64,000 nt of DNA. Origin: an uncultured Lachnospiraceae bacterium (GTDB lineage: Bacteria; Bacillota; Clostridia; Lachnospirales; Lachnospiraceae). Location of the stretch: the NCBI GenBank assembly GCA_910588535.1, contig CAJUOO010000002.1:76416-140415 (forward strand). The letters run 5' to 3'. Under the pieces are notes generated by a model that had not been told where the DNA came from, did not search any database, and saw only the letters and a list, made by a program, of their open reading frames with translations. Below, piece after piece: positions 9,160 through 18,713 of this stretch. Numbering within the stretch: the stretch's first letter is position 1; each line of letters begins with the position of its first letter. Position numbers and translations under genes: made by a program.

Positions 9160-10980
9160 TTAACAAGCCTCCCACAATCCTTCAAATTCCTCTCTGCCAA
9201 TCTTCTCTTTCTCTAAAAGCAATCCGGCACATCGATGCAGCACCGCCTCGTTCTCCAACAAAAGCTTTTTTGCCTTCTCATAACATTCATCCACAATCCG
9301 CTTTACTTCTGCGTCAATAACACTTGCTGTATTCTCTGCATAGCTTCTGGTATGTGCCAGATCTCTGCCGATAAATACTTCATCTTCGTCACTTCCATAG
9401 TGAATCAGACCAATCTTCTCAGACATACCATATTTTGTTATCATAGAGCGCGCAATTCCTGTCGCCTGCTTAATGTCTTGAGATGCACCTGTCGTGATAT
9501 CATCAAAGACAAGCTCCTCCGCGATCCGTCCTCCTAAGTCCACCATAATATCCTGAAGCATCCGCCCTTTTGTATTAAACATTTCATCCTTCTCAGGCAG
9601 AGGCATAGTATAACCTGCTGCTCCTATTCCAGTTGGGATAATTGACACAGAATACACTGGTCCCACATCTGGTAGCACATGGAATAAAATCGCATGGCCA
9701 GCCTCATGATAGGCTGTCACCTTCTTTTCCTTCTCCGATATTACACGGCTCTTCTTTTCCACACCAATGCCAACCTTGACAAAGGCTTCCTTTATATCTG
9801 CTCCCGTGATAAAGTTTCGATCTCCTTTAGCAGCAAGAATTGCAGACTCATTCAACAGATTCTCCAAGTCTGCACCAGTAAAGCCAGATGTTGTTCTGGC
9901 TATTTCCTTAAGATCCACATCATCTCCCAGAGGCTTTCCTTTCGCGTGTACAGATAAGATCTCCTCTCTGCCCTTTACATCGGGTCTTCCCACCATAACC
10001 TTGCGATCAAACCGTCCCGGTCTTAAGATAGCTGGATCAAGAATATCCACGCGGTTTGTCGCGGACATCACAATAATCCCCTCATTGGCATTAAAGCCAT
10101 CCATCTCCACCAAAAGCTGGTTCAATGTCTGCTCTCTCTCATCATGCCCGCCGCCCATGCCAGTTCCTCGCCTTCTAGCCACGGCATCAATCTCGTCGAT
10201 AAATACAATACAGGGTGAATTTTTCTTTGCATCCTCAAACAGATCCCTGACGCGGGAAGCTCCCACGCCGACGAACATCTCCACAAAGTCAGAGCCAGAT
10301 ATGCTGAAAAACGGCACTCCTGCCTCACCTGCCACCGCGCGGGCAAGCAACGTCTTACCTGTTCCGGGAGGTCCCACAAGCAGCACTCCTTTTGGAATCC
10401 TCGCGCCGACCATCAGATATTTCTTTGGATTTTTAAGAAAATCTACAATCTCTCGAAGTTCCTCCTTCTCCTCATCTAACCCGGCTACATTTTTAAAACT
10501 TATCTGCTTTATTGTATCAACCACCATTCTTGCACGGCTTTTGCCAAAGTTCATCACCCTGCTGTTTCCGCCTCCTGATGCCTGATTATTCATGTAGGCA
10601 AAAAATACAATAATCACGACGACACCGATCATAATCGGAAAAACAGTAGTCAAGAAAACACTGTCTCTCTGAACATCCGTAACATAATAATTCTTCATGC
10701 TCCGCTTATCCAGATCCGCTATCACATCCTTGACATCGGGAACATATAGGCTTTCCCGCGAACCATTGGTAAATTCTATAACCAGCTCACCGGTGGGAGT
10801 TTCTCCATTTCCATTCTGCCGGATTGTAACAGAGGAGACATTTCCCTCCTCAACATTCGTGAGAAACTGCGGATAGGTATAATCATTTACATGATATTGA
10901 TTTCTGGTCGTCCACAGCATTATTACCACAATAATCGCCATAATGGCAAAATAAATTCCCAATCCTTTTGTTTTCAACAT
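9160..10980 (-). CDS. ftsH: ATP-dependent zinc metalloprotease FtsH
   Basis: Membrane-anchored AAA+ protease that extracts and degrades misfolded membrane proteins and short-lived regulators. Two membrane segments (about 8-24 and 112-130) flank an extracytoplasmic domain. The AAA+ module has Walker A GPPGTGKT at 203-210, Walker B IVFIDEID near 258-265 and the second region of homology [20 protein letters not shown]. The protease has the zinc motif HEAGH at 425-429. At 606 residues it is of normal length. A GGAGG site precedes the ATG. It is the last gene of the tilS-hpt-ftsH group, an order common in Firmicutes. Confidence 0.98.
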   Translation of the reverse strand: MLKTKGLGIYFAIMAIIVVIMLWTTRNQYHVNDYTYPQFLTNVEEGNVSSVTIRQNGNGETPTGELVIEFTNGSRESLYVPDVKDVIADLDKRSMKNYYVTDVQRDSVFLTTVFPIMIGVVVIIVFFAYMNNQASGGGNSRVMNFGKSRARMVVDTIKQISFKNVAGLDEEKEELREIVDFLKNPKKYLMVGARIPKGVLLVGPPGTGKTLLARAVAGEAGVPFFSISGSDFVEMFVGVGASRVRDLFEDAKKNSPCIVFIDEIDAVARRRGTGMGGGHDEREQTLNQLLVEMDGFNANEGIIVMSATNRVDILDPAILRPGRFDRKVMVGRPDVKGREEILSVHAKGKPLGDDVDLKEIARTTSGFTGADLENLLNESAILAAKGDRNFITGADIKEAFVKVGIGVEKKSRVISEKEKKVTAYHEAGHAILFHVLPDVGPVYSVSIIPTGIGAAGYTMPLPEKDEMFNTKGRMLQDIMVDLGGRIAEELVFDDITTGASQDIKQATGIARSMITKYGMSEKIGLIHYGSDEDEVFIGRDLAHTRSYAENTASVIDAEVKRIVDECYEKAKKLLLENEAVLHRCAGLLLEKEKIGREEFEGLWEAC

Positions 10981-11012
10981 CTATCCTCCTTCTTATGCGA
11001 TCTCTGGCATTT

Positions 11013-11540
11013 TTATTCTATCTCCACCACGCCAATATACGGCAGATTCCTGTACTTCTGATCGTAATCCAACCCATAGCCGACAACAAATTCATCTGGA
11101 ATGGCAAAGCCCACATAATCCACCTTCACATCTGCCACACGGCGCTCCGGCTTATCCAAAAGTGTGCAGAGGCGTATCGAAGCCGGATTCCTCTTATATA
11201 ATATCTCAATAAGATAACTCAGGGTCCTTCCAGAATCAATGATGTCCTCCACAATCAAAACTTCCTTGCCATCCAAAGGTTCATCCAGATCCTTCACAAG
11301 CTTTACCACTCCGCTGGACTTTGTTCCTGAACCATAGCTGGACACTGACATAAAATCCATGGAAACCGGGATACTGATTCTCTTTGCAAGCTCACAGGTA
11401 AAGAAAACGCCTCCCTTAAGCACACAGATCAGATGGACCTGCTTGCCAGCATAATCCTTGCTTATCTGCGCACCGATCTCTTCAATCCTTCTGTCAACTT
11501 CTTCCTCACTCACAAGTACCCTAATCTTATCTTCTGCCAT
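11013..11540 (-). CDS. hpt: hypoxanthine(-guanine) phosphoribosyltransferase
   Basis: Purine salvage enzyme converting hypoxanthine or guanine and PRPP to IMP or GMP. The PRPP-binding loop VLIVEDIIDSGRTL is near residues 93-106. The C-terminal KVDYVGFAIPDEFVVGYGLD is typical of bacterial HPRT. Its 175 residues match the family. The start at 11540 uses GGAGGTAA, which overlaps the end of tilS only 4 bp away, so translation is probably coupled to tilS. The tilS-hpt-ftsH order is conserved in Bacillota. Confidence 0.97.
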   Translation of the reverse strand: MAEDKIRVLVSEEEVDRRIEEIGAQISKDYAGKQVHLICVLKGGVFFTCELAKRISIPVSMDFMSVSSYGSGTKSSGVVKLVKDLDEPLDGKEVLIVEDIIDSGRTLSYLIEILYKRNPASIRLCTLLDKPERRVADVKVDYVGFAIPDEFVVGYGLDYDQKYRNLPYIGVVEIE

Positions 11541-11544
11541 ATTC

Positions 11545-12966
11545 TTACCTCCATTTCATCTCTGCTTTCACCGCATACTTTGTACTTTTTCCTATCTTGT
11601 ATCCTTCGCTTATTCTATATCCTATAATCCAAAGTACATGACTTTGGTCTGCAAGAAGCCAAATGCTGTCCCGAAGCTGTCTTGGAACCTTCTTATCAAT
11701 AAAGTAGGACTTAAGCTTCTTTCTGTTGCCCGTCTTTGAGATCTCGATATAATCGCCCTCTCGGCGGGTCCTTAATTGCAAAGTACCTTTTATTTTATCA
11801 TAATCAAACCATTTCGTATAGGTATTTTCTTCATTTTTAGCGATTTCTTTTATAGGCACCTGCTCTGCTGGAACGGGAGAGGATACCAAGAGTACTCCTT
11901 TTCCATCGGGGAGTACATATTCTGTACCAGATGCTCGTAGATATTCACATACTTCTCCCATATTCTGTGATTCTTCTTTATCCAAATCAGACCGTGCAAA
12001 CACTAGCCTCCCATATTCCCGGCAAACCAGAAGGCCCCCCGGAAGATTGGCAGACCTCCCCGTCTGTGCCTCTGTAAGCCTTAACACCATAGAGAGGTGC
12101 TCCGATGTCAAATCTTTCCTTCCTGTTCCCAGATCATCTGCTGCCATAAAGATTAATTGCTTTTTTATCACAATATCCAGACAGCCATACTTCTCCAGAT
12201 CAAACCATAATGTCGTCTTTTCTTTTTCTTTGCTAGCACAACACGCCCACGCTTTTTTTGCCTGTCCTGCAAGATACCTATCTGCCTCTGCCAGATAAGA
12301 AGCACATGCTGCAATATGCTGCGCCGCCGCCCTGTTAATATTTTCCTGAAGACATGGAATCACTTGGCTGCGTATCCGGTTCCTCGTATAATGCAGCTCT
12401 TTATTCGTCGCGTCCTCCTGCCAGCTTATCCGCCGTTTTTTCAGATATAAGATTATCTCTTCCTTTTGCACGCACAAAAGTGGCCGGATGCGGTTCCCCG
12501 ATACTGGGCGGATACCAGAAAGACCTGTAAGCCCGCTTCCCCTGCACAGATGATATATCACGGTCTCCGCCTGATCTAACATATGGTGTGCCACTGCTAT
12601 TTTATTAAATCCAAGCTCGTCTAAGACCTTTTCAAAGCTCTGATATCGCAAAATCCTCCCTGTCTCTTCCTCCGAAAGACCTCTTCTCTTGGCCTCTTCC
12701 TTTACATTATAAAAATAGCTTCTATATGGCACATTATACTTCCTACATAACTGCGATGCATATTCCTCGTCCTCGTCCGCAGCTTGTCCTCGTATTCCAT
12801 GATGTACATGGACACACACAAGCTGAAACTTCCACTCCACTCTCACAGAAAGTAACAGAAAGAAAAGGCAGACGGAATCTGCTCCTCCTGACAGACCCAG
12901 CACAATCCCATCTCCCGGAAGGATCATCTGATTTTCTATCATAAATGTTCTGACTTTCTCCTCCAC
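11545..12966 (-). CDS. tilS: tRNA(Ile)-lysidine synthetase
   Basis: Modifies cytidine 34 of the CAU-anticodon tRNA-Ile to lysidine so that it reads AUA codons; essential in most bacteria. The N-type ATP pyrophosphatase loop is LGLSGGADSV at residues 23-32. The middle carries the DEEYASQLCRKY and HHMLDQAETVI signatures, and the C-terminal domain ends in the KKLKSYFIDKKVPRQLRDS stretch of TilS C-domains. The start is GTG at 12966 behind AGGAGG with 6-nt spacing. It is followed directly by hpt. Confidence 0.96.
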   Translation of the reverse strand: MEEKVRTFMIENQMILPGDGIVLGLSGGADSVCLFFLLLSVRVEWKFQLVCVHVHHGIRGQAADEDEEYASQLCRKYNVPYRSYFYNVKEEAKRRGLSEEETGRILRYQSFEKVLDELGFNKIAVAHHMLDQAETVIYHLCRGSGLTGLSGIRPVSGNRIRPLLCVQKEEIILYLKKRRISWQEDATNKELHYTRNRIRSQVIPCLQENINRAAAQHIAACASYLAEADRYLAGQAKKAWACCASKEKEKTTLWFDLEKYGCLDIVIKKQLIFMAADDLGTGRKDLTSEHLSMVLRLTEAQTGRSANLPGGLLVCREYGRLVFARSDLDKEESQNMGEVCEYLRASGTEYVLPDGKGVLLVSSPVPAEQVPIKEIAKNEENTYTKWFDYDKIKGTLQLRTRREGDYIEISKTGNRKKLKSYFIDKKVPRQLRDSIWLLADQSHVLWIIGYRISEGYKIGKSTKYAVKAEMKWR

Positions 12967-13056
12967 CTAAGTCCTCCTTTTCAATAAGATCCTATATCAA
13001 ACCACCATGTTTTCACAAGTATAGAACAAAGCAGATAAAAAGTCAAACCTTTCCCA

Positions 13057-15054
13057 TTATGCCGTTCTCTGCCAGATCCCTGTCACAAGAACCGTCATAT
13101 CATCCATAATATTCTGCCCACTGTACTCACGAACTGCCATGAGAAGTTCGTCCGCCATATCCTTTGGATTCTTTGTGTTAATATCCATCAAAAGCCTGCC
13201 AAGCTCCTCCTCCTTGTTCTCCCCCTCAAATACATCAAGTACCCCATCAGATACCATAATAATATAATCACCGTCATATAACTTTTTATAAGCAGATTCA
13301 TAGTCTACCTCCCTGAGCACTCCTATGGGAAGACTCGTGGATTTCATCACCTCCACCCATTGATTCCGCTTAATAAATGTAGCCGCAGCCCCAGATTTGT
13401 AGAAGCTACATTTTCCAGAATACAGATCTGTGATCGCTAAATCCACCGCGGTTGAAGCCTCCCCATTTTCTTTGCCCAAAAGCACAGAATTAACAAGGCG
13501 CAGCGCCGTCTCCTCCTCATATCCCGCCTTCAACAAATCTTCCAGAAGTCCTATAATCTCTTCACTGTCCTCACTCGCCTCTCCCCCAGAGCCCATTCCA
13601 TCCACAATTCCCATCAGAAGCTGTCCCTCCATCAGCTCCGTGCAGGAAAAATTATCACCAGACACAATCTCGCCTGTCTTTGTCACACCACTCGCTCCGT
13701 GCAGAACCATAAAATTAGGTTCCTCCACAAAGCCATATACAGCATACTCTCTATTTACGATCGTCTTTCCCTCCGAGCACACTCTCACTTTTCTTCCATA
13801 ACCCTTGCTGACATGAGCACATACTTCTCTCATGGTGGCAATTCTGCCCCCAACACTTCTCATCTCGATCTGTATCCGCTCTCTTCCATTCTGCTGTCTT
13901 ACAATATGTACATATCGCACCTCGAACCGCGCACGCTCCAAGGCTCGCCATATGGCTGTCTCCTGCTTCCCTCTATTTCTGTGCTCTCCAAGCTGTTCGG
14001 TCATATCCTCCAAAAGTGCGGCTGTCTCCGAGAGCTGAACAGAAGCAGCGAAGGACAGATCATTCTGTGTATGAAAACGCCCAATACTTCTTGACAATGA
14101 TTTAAAGGATTCCGCAAGCTCAACAAGCCGTCCTCTCTTCTCCTCCAAGCCTCCGTCTGTCAATATCCCCCTTCTTCCTTGCTCCAGACGATAAGCCACA
14201 CTTCTAGGAAGTATCAGAAAAAACAAGCTTCCTAGCACTGCTCCCATCAGTTGATCTATCTCCAATAAAAACGGTGCATATAATGTTCCAAGCAGCCACA
14301 CACCAAGCAAAAATCCCGCTGTGCTCCCAAGCCTTCCCAATGCCCGGAATATCCCTGCCATTATGCCAAGTGCGCAGAGCATCCCCAACATACTTCCATC
14401 TCCGTGCCACAATGTCATCACCATGCCGCACGCGGCACCGACCATTGCCCCCATACCGATCCCATGGCGGTAGGAGAACAGCAAAATTCCTAAATACATA
14501 CTGACTGGACCTACCGCCACAGTAAAAAGCCTCTGTCCCCGCAATGCATATAAAAAAATTCCAAACAAGATTCCAATTACCGCCGTCTCTTCATTGCCAA
14601 AAGCCTCTCCACTCTTTCTGTATAATATCCCCTTCACTCCTATCTGAAAAAGCTGCACCAGAGCAAATACCAACACTCCCTCACACACACCCGCCAACAG
14701 CTCATAGCGAGGTTCTCTTATCATAAGTGCCCCTGCACACTGAATAGATAAAAGACAGAACACTGCCAAGATTCCGGCTGTGCTTCTTTTTACACTGCCA
14801 TTGCGCGCCTCCAAAAATCCCATCACCAAAGCATAGGTCATCATCGCGAGCAGATACTTGATCGCGGGTATCGCGGGCATGGCTGCCGCAATCACTGCAA
14901 ATATCACTGGAAAAGCAAAAATCCTCTGTCCTTTTTCCATATAGAGAGCAGCAAAATATGCAAATCCCACTGGATTATAATTTCCCACTGTGCACAAAGC
15001 TGCTGCCACTCCCATCATTTGTACGCCAATTTTACGAATTATGTTTTCTTTCAT
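13057..15054 (-). CDS. spoIIE: stage II sporulation protein E (SpoIIE phosphatase)
   Basis: Forespore-specific PP2C-type serine phosphatase that dephosphorylates the anti-anti-sigma factor SpoIIAA and so activates sigma-F; it also localises to the polar septum. The N-terminal half is a stack of about ten hydrophobic segments. The C-terminal third is the phosphatase, with MGIVDGMGSGGEAS and IIMVSDGVLDVFEG carrying the metal-binding aspartates. I chose the ATG at 15054, which has AGGAGG 8 nt upstream; an upstream in-frame start at 15123 lies within the promoter. The 665-residue length is shorter than the Bacillus protein (827), as is usual in Clostridia. Confidence 0.95.
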   Translation of the reverse strand: MKENIIRKIGVQMMGVAAALCTVGNYNPVGFAYFAALYMEKGQRIFAFPVIFAVIAAAMPAIPAIKYLLAMMTYALVMGFLEARNGSVKRSTAGILAVFCLLSIQCAGALMIREPRYELLAGVCEGVLVFALVQLFQIGVKGILYRKSGEAFGNEETAVIGILFGIFLYALRGQRLFTVAVGPVSMYLGILLFSYRHGIGMGAMVGAACGMVMTLWHGDGSMLGMLCALGIMAGIFRALGRLGSTAGFLLGVWLLGTLYAPFLLEIDQLMGAVLGSLFFLILPRSVAYRLEQGRRGILTDGGLEEKRGRLVELAESFKSLSRSIGRFHTQNDLSFAASVQLSETAALLEDMTEQLGEHRNRGKQETAIWRALERARFEVRYVHIVRQQNGRERIQIEMRSVGGRIATMREVCAHVSKGYGRKVRVCSEGKTIVNREYAVYGFVEEPNFMVLHGASGVTKTGEIVSGDNFSCTELMEGQLLMGIVDGMGSGGEASEDSEEIIGLLEDLLKAGYEEETALRLVNSVLLGKENGEASTAVDLAITDLYSGKCSFYKSGAAATFIKRNQWVEVMKSTSLPIGVLREVDYESAYKKLYDGDYIIMVSDGVLDVFEGENKEEELGRLLMDINTKNPKDMADELLMAVREYSGQNIMDDMTVLVTGIWQRTA

Positions 15055-15090
15055 ATCCTGTCCCTCCTGTTTCCTTGTCACTGATTTGGT

Positions 15091-15123
15091 ATTATAGCGG
15101 ACAGGTTTTACTAATTTTGTCAA
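15091..15123 (-). promoter_or_regulatory. spoIIE promoter with 21-bp spacing and Spo0A-like boxes
   Basis: On the minus strand TTGACA (15118-15123) and TATAAT (15091-15096) are perfect sigma-A boxes but 21 bp apart. Bacillus subtilis spoIIE and spoIIG promoters have this unusual spacing and need phosphorylated Spo0A. TTTGACAAAA overlaps the -35 box and TTTTGTCAATAA lies at 15148-15159; both resemble 0A boxes. The -10 box ends 36 bp before the spoIIE ATG. Confidence 0.75.
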
Positions 15124-15154
15124 ATCTGGTACAGGTTTTTCAAAAAATTATTGA

Positions 15155-15198
15155 CAAAAAGAAGCACCACTGCAATCTTTTATCGAATACAGGGTGCT
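15155..15198 (-). terminator. terminator between the FtsB/DivIC-like gene and spoIIE
   Basis: On the minus strand AGCACCCTG pairs with CAGTGGTGCT (one bulged T) across 15163-15198 and is followed by TCTTTTT. It separates the upstream hup-rqcP-yabP-yabQ-ftsB group from the independently controlled spoIIE. Confidence 0.65.
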
Positions 15199-15227
15199 CA
15201 CAGTGATTCAGATATTCATACTCCTTT

Positions 15228-15542
15228 TTATTTCTCAGGCTTGAAAATAATCTCATTTTCATAGACCAGTCCTAATTTCTCTCTGGCAACCTCCTCCACA
15301 TATTTTTTCGTCTGCACATATTTCTCATACTCCTCAAGCTCCGCCTTGCGCTCCATCTCGTCCTCGATCTGTCTGCTAAGACTTTCCTCCCTCTGTATAT
15401 ACGCCTTATTCTTCGCCTTAAGCTCAACGCTCTTATATGCTATCACAGCAGATAACATCATAACAACAAGACTGATCGCAATCACGCTGATCTTACTCTT
15501 TCTCTTTCTTCTCTGCCTTCTTTTTTGTGTTCTTTCTGCCAT
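15228..15542 (-). CDS. septum formation initiator family protein (FtsB/DivIC-like)
   Basis: A 104-residue bitopic membrane protein of the divisome. It has a very basic cytoplasmic start (KRRQRRKRKSK), one membrane segment at about 18-36, then a long coiled coil with heptads, and the conserved terminal AREKLGLVYENEIIF. The start at 15542 lies 50 bp inside the 3' end of yabQ in another frame, behind AAGGTGG, so the two are translationally coupled. The yabP-yabQ-divIC order is the standard one in sporulating Bacillota. Confidence 0.9.
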   Translation of the reverse strand: MAERTQKRRQRRKRKSKISVIAISLVVMMLSAVIAYKSVELKAKNKAYIQREESLSRQIEDEMERKAELEEYEKYVQTKKYVEEVAREKLGLVYENEIIFKPEK

Positions 15543-15936
15543 GAAACCACCTTCTCTTTACCTTGCTAAGCATTATTTTAAACTTTTTTCCTGCTCTTTT
15601 CAATACCTTTCCAATAAAATCTATCGGTGTCCGAAGAAGTCCCCCGATAAAAGGAACTACAAATCGGCTGACACAGAGGTTAAAAAGGAACATCGCTGCC
15701 GCCACCGCAGCGATCGCATACCATCGAATAATCCCATCATTTCCCTTATAGAGCAGGACAAATACCGCCACCGCCACCACAAGCCAATAGATGGCATCCT
15801 CTATACCTATTATAAATAATTTCCGAGGCAGCACAATTCTTGCAATTCTTAACACATCATAGAGCATGGCAAGAAAAATACCCAGCAAAAAGCAAGAAAG
15901 CAGATAATCTGTCTCCCACAGAATCATCTGGCTCAT
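15493..15936 (-). CDS. yabQ: spore cortex biosynthesis protein YabQ
   Basis: A 147-residue protein with four hydrophobic segments (about 11-28, 42-60, 68-87 and 90-105) and a basic tail. In Bacillus YabQ sits in the outer forespore membrane and is needed for cortex formation. The stretch SCFLLGIFLAMLYDVLRIAR is typical of the family. It begins at the last base of yabP (shared position 15936) and overlaps the next gene by 50 bp, so all three are tightly coupled. Confidence 0.9.
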   Translation of the reverse strand: MSQMILWETDYLLSCFLLGIFLAMLYDVLRIARIVLPRKLFIIGIEDAIYWLVVAVAVFVLLYKGNDGIIRWYAIAAVAAAMFLFNLCVSRFVVPFIGGLLRTPIDFIGKVLKRAGKKFKIMLSKVKRRWFHGRKNTKKKAEKKEKE

Positions 15937-16220
15937 CAGCTAAATAGTCTTTTGATCAAAGACTCCCCTTTTTTTGAGTAATCGCTGACTTCCGAGTAGG
16001 TAAGGCTGTCGATTGTACCATCGATATCCACTTCCCCCTTCTCCAGATTCAGCTTATTGACGTGCAGATCCTTCCCTTTTATCATCAACATGCCAAGCTC
16101 TGTCTCAAGGAGCACCTCATTCATATCGAAGGCTATCACGTCGGTCACTCCTGTCATGGCGCCGCCCTTTCTGTTATTCACTACCAACCTGTGGCTCCCT
16201 GATGGTACTCTTTCCTCCAT
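15936..16220 (-). CDS. yabP: sporulation protein YabP
   Basis: A 94-residue sporulation protein without membrane segments. The family signature is visible: SHRLVVNNRKGGAMTGVTDV, followed by DMNEVLLETELGMLMIKGKD and LNLEKGEVDIDGTIDSLTY. Sigma-E-dependent in Bacillus and always linked to yabQ; the molecular function is unknown. I use the ATG at 16220, which has AGGAGG 6 nt upstream, rather than an in-frame codon at 16247. Confidence 0.92.
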   Translation of the reverse strand: MEERVPSGSHRLVVNNRKGGAMTGVTDVIAFDMNEVLLETELGMLMIKGKDLHVNKLNLEKGEVDIDGTIDSLTYSEVSDYSKKGESLIKRLFS

Positions 16221-16283
16221 AAAAAACCTCCTAATATACTTCTTCAATCTGATAAAGTATATTAGGAGTGTCCATGTTTTATG

Positions 16284-16523
16284 CTAAATGTATCTGTACA
16301 GCTCTTTTGCCTCGTCCTTCTTCACTGTCTCCAAAACATCAAGAACTTGTACCTTTACTGCCTTTGTTCCAAACTGGATCTCGATCTCGTCGCCCTCCTT
16401 CACAGTGGCAGATGCCTTTGCAACCTTACCATTCACAAGCACCCTGCCAGAATCACATGCCTCATTGGCGATCGTGCGGCGCTTGATCAGACGCGAAACC
16501 TTTAAAAACTTATCTAATCTCAT
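16284..16523 (-). CDS. rqcP: RqcP-like S4-domain RNA-binding protein
   Basis: A 79-residue single S4 domain (MRLDKFLKVSRLIKRRTIAN) related to Hsp15 and B. subtilis RqcP/YabO. RqcP binds stalled large ribosomal subunits with RqcH and supports addition of alanine tails in ribosome-associated quality control. The start codon lies 3 bp after the hup stop codon, which indicates one transcript. Its place between hup and yabP is conserved in Bacillota. Confidence 0.9.
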   Translation of the reverse strand: MRLDKFLKVSRLIKRRTIANEACDSGRVLVNGKVAKASATVKEGDEIEIQFGTKAVKVQVLDVLETVKKDEAKELYRYI

Positions 16524-16526
16524 AAA

Positions 16527-16802
16527 TTATTCGTTAATTTCATCCTTTAAAGCCTTGCCCGCCTTGAACTTAGGAGCCTTGGATGCAGGGATCGGCATCA
16601 CTTCACCGGTCTGAGGATTTCTTCCGTCTCTTGCAGCCCTCTCTGCCACCTCAAATGTACCAAAGCCGACTAACTGGATCTTCTCACCTTTCTTTAATTC
16701 TTCCGTCACTACCTCGATAAATGCCTTTAAAGCCTTTTCAGAATCCTTCTTGGACAACTCGGTTTTCTCTGCAATCGCAGCAATAAGTTCAGTCTTGTTC
16801 AT
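16527..16802 (-). CDS. hup: HU family DNA-binding protein
   Basis: Nucleoid-associated protein of 91 residues. It has the signature [20 protein letters not shown], in which the beta-arms carry GRNPQTGE, and the helical N-terminus [20 protein letters not shown]. It compacts DNA and aids recombination and replication. A near-consensus promoter lies about 100 bp upstream, followed by a leader without visible structure. The gene heads the hup-rqcP-yabP-yabQ-ftsB transcript. Confidence 0.97.
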   Translation of the reverse strand: MNKTELIAAIAEKTELSKKDSEKALKAFIEVVTEELKKGEKIQLVGFGTFEVAERAARDGRNPQTGEVMPIPASKAPKFKAGKALKDEINE

Positions 16803-16902
16803 TGACTAACTCCTCCTCTGATATTTTATACTTTTCGTTGAGGTGATATCATACGTGAAACTGCCTGTCCTCATCTAAGAACCCTCAACACCTTCATGTT
16901 TA

Positions 16903-16931
16903 TTTATAAACTGTTACGCCTCATTTGTCAA
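16903..16931 (-). promoter_or_regulatory. sigma-A promoter of hup
   Basis: On the minus strand TTGACA (16926-16931) is followed after exactly 17 bp by TATAAA (16903-16908), about 100 bp before the hup start codon. It lies between the spoVT stop codon and hup. Confidence 0.8.
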
Positions 16932-16972
16932 GGAATTTTTCCTCTATTTTCCGGTATTTGCGCAAATTTCCC

Positions 16973-17521
16973 TTAATTTTCCATCTGCCTGCCCAAAAAG
17001 CTGGAAGCAACCCCCACAAGCTTCAACTCTGTCTCTCCCATCTGACTTCTACCATCCTTGCTCAGCATGGCAACCACGCCGATCACATCCCCCTCACAGA
17101 TAATTGGCTGAGCGACAAGCGAAACATATTCTTCCGTCTGCCCATTCACGATAGGAATCATATTCCTGCCATCCCTTCCTGTCATCAAAACCTCTCTCTC
17201 ACTCATCAGATGCTCTAACTGCTTGCTGATTGGCTTATCCTGAAGCTCCTTCTTAGCAGTTCCTGTGGCGGCGATAATCTGATCTCTGTCCGCAATACAT
17301 ACAATATGCCCTGTAATCTGTGCCAAACTCTCCGCATACTGCCTTGCAAACAAACTCAATTCTCCAATGGGAGAATATTTCTTAAGAATTATCTCCCCTT
17401 CCCGATCTGTAAATATCTCTAATGGATCTCCTTCCCTAATTCTCAAGGTTCTCCTAATTTCCTTCGGCACTACCACTCTTCCTAAATCATCTATCCGTCT
17501 CACTATTCCGGTCGCTTTCAT
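16973..17521 (-). CDS. spoVT: stage V sporulation protein T (AbrB-type regulator)
   Basis: Late forespore transcription regulator. Residues 1-50 are an AbrB swapped-hairpin DNA-binding domain (MKATGIVRRIDDLGRVVVPK). Residues 55-182 are a GAF-like domain ending in GRSQMGETELKLVGVASSFL. At 182 residues it matches SpoVT rather than the shorter AbrB. In Bacillus it adjusts sigma-G-dependent genes and is itself sigma-G controlled; I could not fix a sigma-G promoter here. It lies just upstream of the hup promoter. Confidence 0.95.
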   Translation of the reverse strand: MKATGIVRRIDDLGRVVVPKEIRRTLRIREGDPLEIFTDREGEIILKKYSPIGELSLFARQYAESLAQITGHIVCIADRDQIIAATGTAKKELQDKPISKQLEHLMSEREVLMTGRDGRNMIPIVNGQTEEYVSLVAQPIICEGDVIGVVAMLSKDGRSQMGETELKLVGVASSFLGRQMEN

Positions 17522-17607
17522 ATTCTAATTGCTCCTCCATTTTTATATAGTTCTATGATGCTATTGTTTGTAAAAAATGGAGATTTATTCATTCATATGA
17601 GAAGAGA

Positions 17608-18108
17608 TCAATAGCTTCTAATGGAATCTCCTTCGTCATCGGTATTTTTTATGTTCTTAATTTCAATATAATAGCCACATTGTTCATCTATGGCGACATA
17701 GACGCGATCCCCCACCTTTTTTCCTAATATGGCCCTGCCAAGAGGAGACTGTGTGCTGATCATTCCTTTCATAGAATTACCGCGAATCGAGGTGACAAGC
17801 TTAAAGGTCTCAAGCTCCTCCTCATCCTCCATATAGATCTCCACAGTATTATTGATGCCGACCTCATCCTCCATAGACTGATCTGACACAATCTGGGCGG
17901 TTCTTATTAATCGCTCCAAATAACGGATACGGCTCTCATTTTTATTCTTGTCCTTTTTGGCAGCATAATATTCAAAATTCTCGCTCAGATCCCCCTGAGC
18001 ACGTGCCTCCTTGACAGCCTCAATAGCTTCCTTGCGGACGACAAGTTTACGATAGTCAATCTCCTCCTGAATTTTCTTAATATCATTATAGGTAAGCTGA
18101 TTTTGCAT
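17608..18108 (-). CDS. greA: GreA/GreB-family transcription elongation factor
   Basis: Rescues arrested RNA polymerase by stimulating transcript cleavage. The N-terminal coiled coil (residues 1-75) includes EARAQGDLSENFEYYAAKKD, the conserved GreA tip with its acidic residues. The C-terminal FKBP-like domain has SPLGRAILGKKVGDRVYV. At 166 residues it is slightly longer than the typical GreA. It could be a paralogue, since Lachnospiraceae often carry more than one Gre factor. Confidence 0.9.
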   Translation of the reverse strand: MQNQLTYNDIKKIQEEIDYRKLVVRKEAIEAVKEARAQGDLSENFEYYAAKKDKNKNESRIRYLERLIRTAQIVSDQSMEDEVGINNTVEIYMEDEEELETFKLVTSIRGNSMKGMISTQSPLGRAILGKKVGDRVYVAIDEQCGYYIEIKNIKNTDDEGDSIRSY

Positions 18109-18160
18109 GGTAGTGTGCCTTTCTATGTTTTTATATCAGTTTTTATATTATGTTTCACTT

Positions 18161-18520
18161 CTATATCTCGTCCAATATTTTCTTTCTCTGCTCCTCGCGC
18201 TCCTCCATCGTGATGATTCCTTCATTATATAAACTGTCCAGCTTACTTAAGCGCTCCTTAACCGTCTCCTTCTGCTCTGGCTTGCCGATATCTCTTGTCT
18301 CATCCTCTATCATAATCTCATGTGTGGCTATTCCTTTCTCAGAAAAAACATTCATTGCATTTAAAACCGTGATAATCACTGCCACCACTGTCCAAATCAA
18401 TCCAAAAATCCCCATGCTGGGAATTGCTACTAACAGCCCAAAGAAACAAAAAAATACACCCACAATCATACCTGCTATCGATTGCCCTTTCCCCGGCTTT
18501 ATCCTCATATTTTTACTCAT
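18161..18520 (-). CDS. small membrane protein with C-terminal SHOCT-like motif
   Basis: A 119-residue protein with two hydrophobic segments (about 13-34 and 38-59), a short linker, and a C-terminal stretch KLDSLYNEGIITMEEREEQR that matches the SHOCT oligomerisation motif. Its function is unknown. I use the ATG at 18520, which has AAGGAGGAG upstream; an in-frame codon at 18598 has no such support. It lies 52 bp upstream of the greA-like gene. Confidence 0.7.
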   Translation of the reverse strand: MSKNMRIKPGKGQSIAGMIVGVFFCFFGLLVAIPSMGIFGLIWTVVAVIITVLNAMNVFSEKGIATHEIMIEDETRDIGKPEQKETVKERLSKLDSLYNEGIITMEEREEQRKKILDEI

Positions 18521-18713
18521 ATTTTCTCCTCCTTTTCTCAAAGTATCGCAATCCTTTCGACATATTTGTAAGAGAACCATCCTATATCTTTCAGGCAAAC
18601 TCCTATCCCACAGATTACAAATCAGCTTCTCAAGCTAATAACCCAGCGCTGGCTGAACGATATTTGTTTTTATTATAATATATTATTCCACACATGCATA
18701 GCAGATTTTTTCT

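Noticed and set aside
9767..10585. 272-codon open frame on the + strand
   Set aside because: It is antisense to the conserved AAA+ region of ftsH, has Ser/Pro-rich composition and no ribosome site. It is a shadow of a GC-biased gene.
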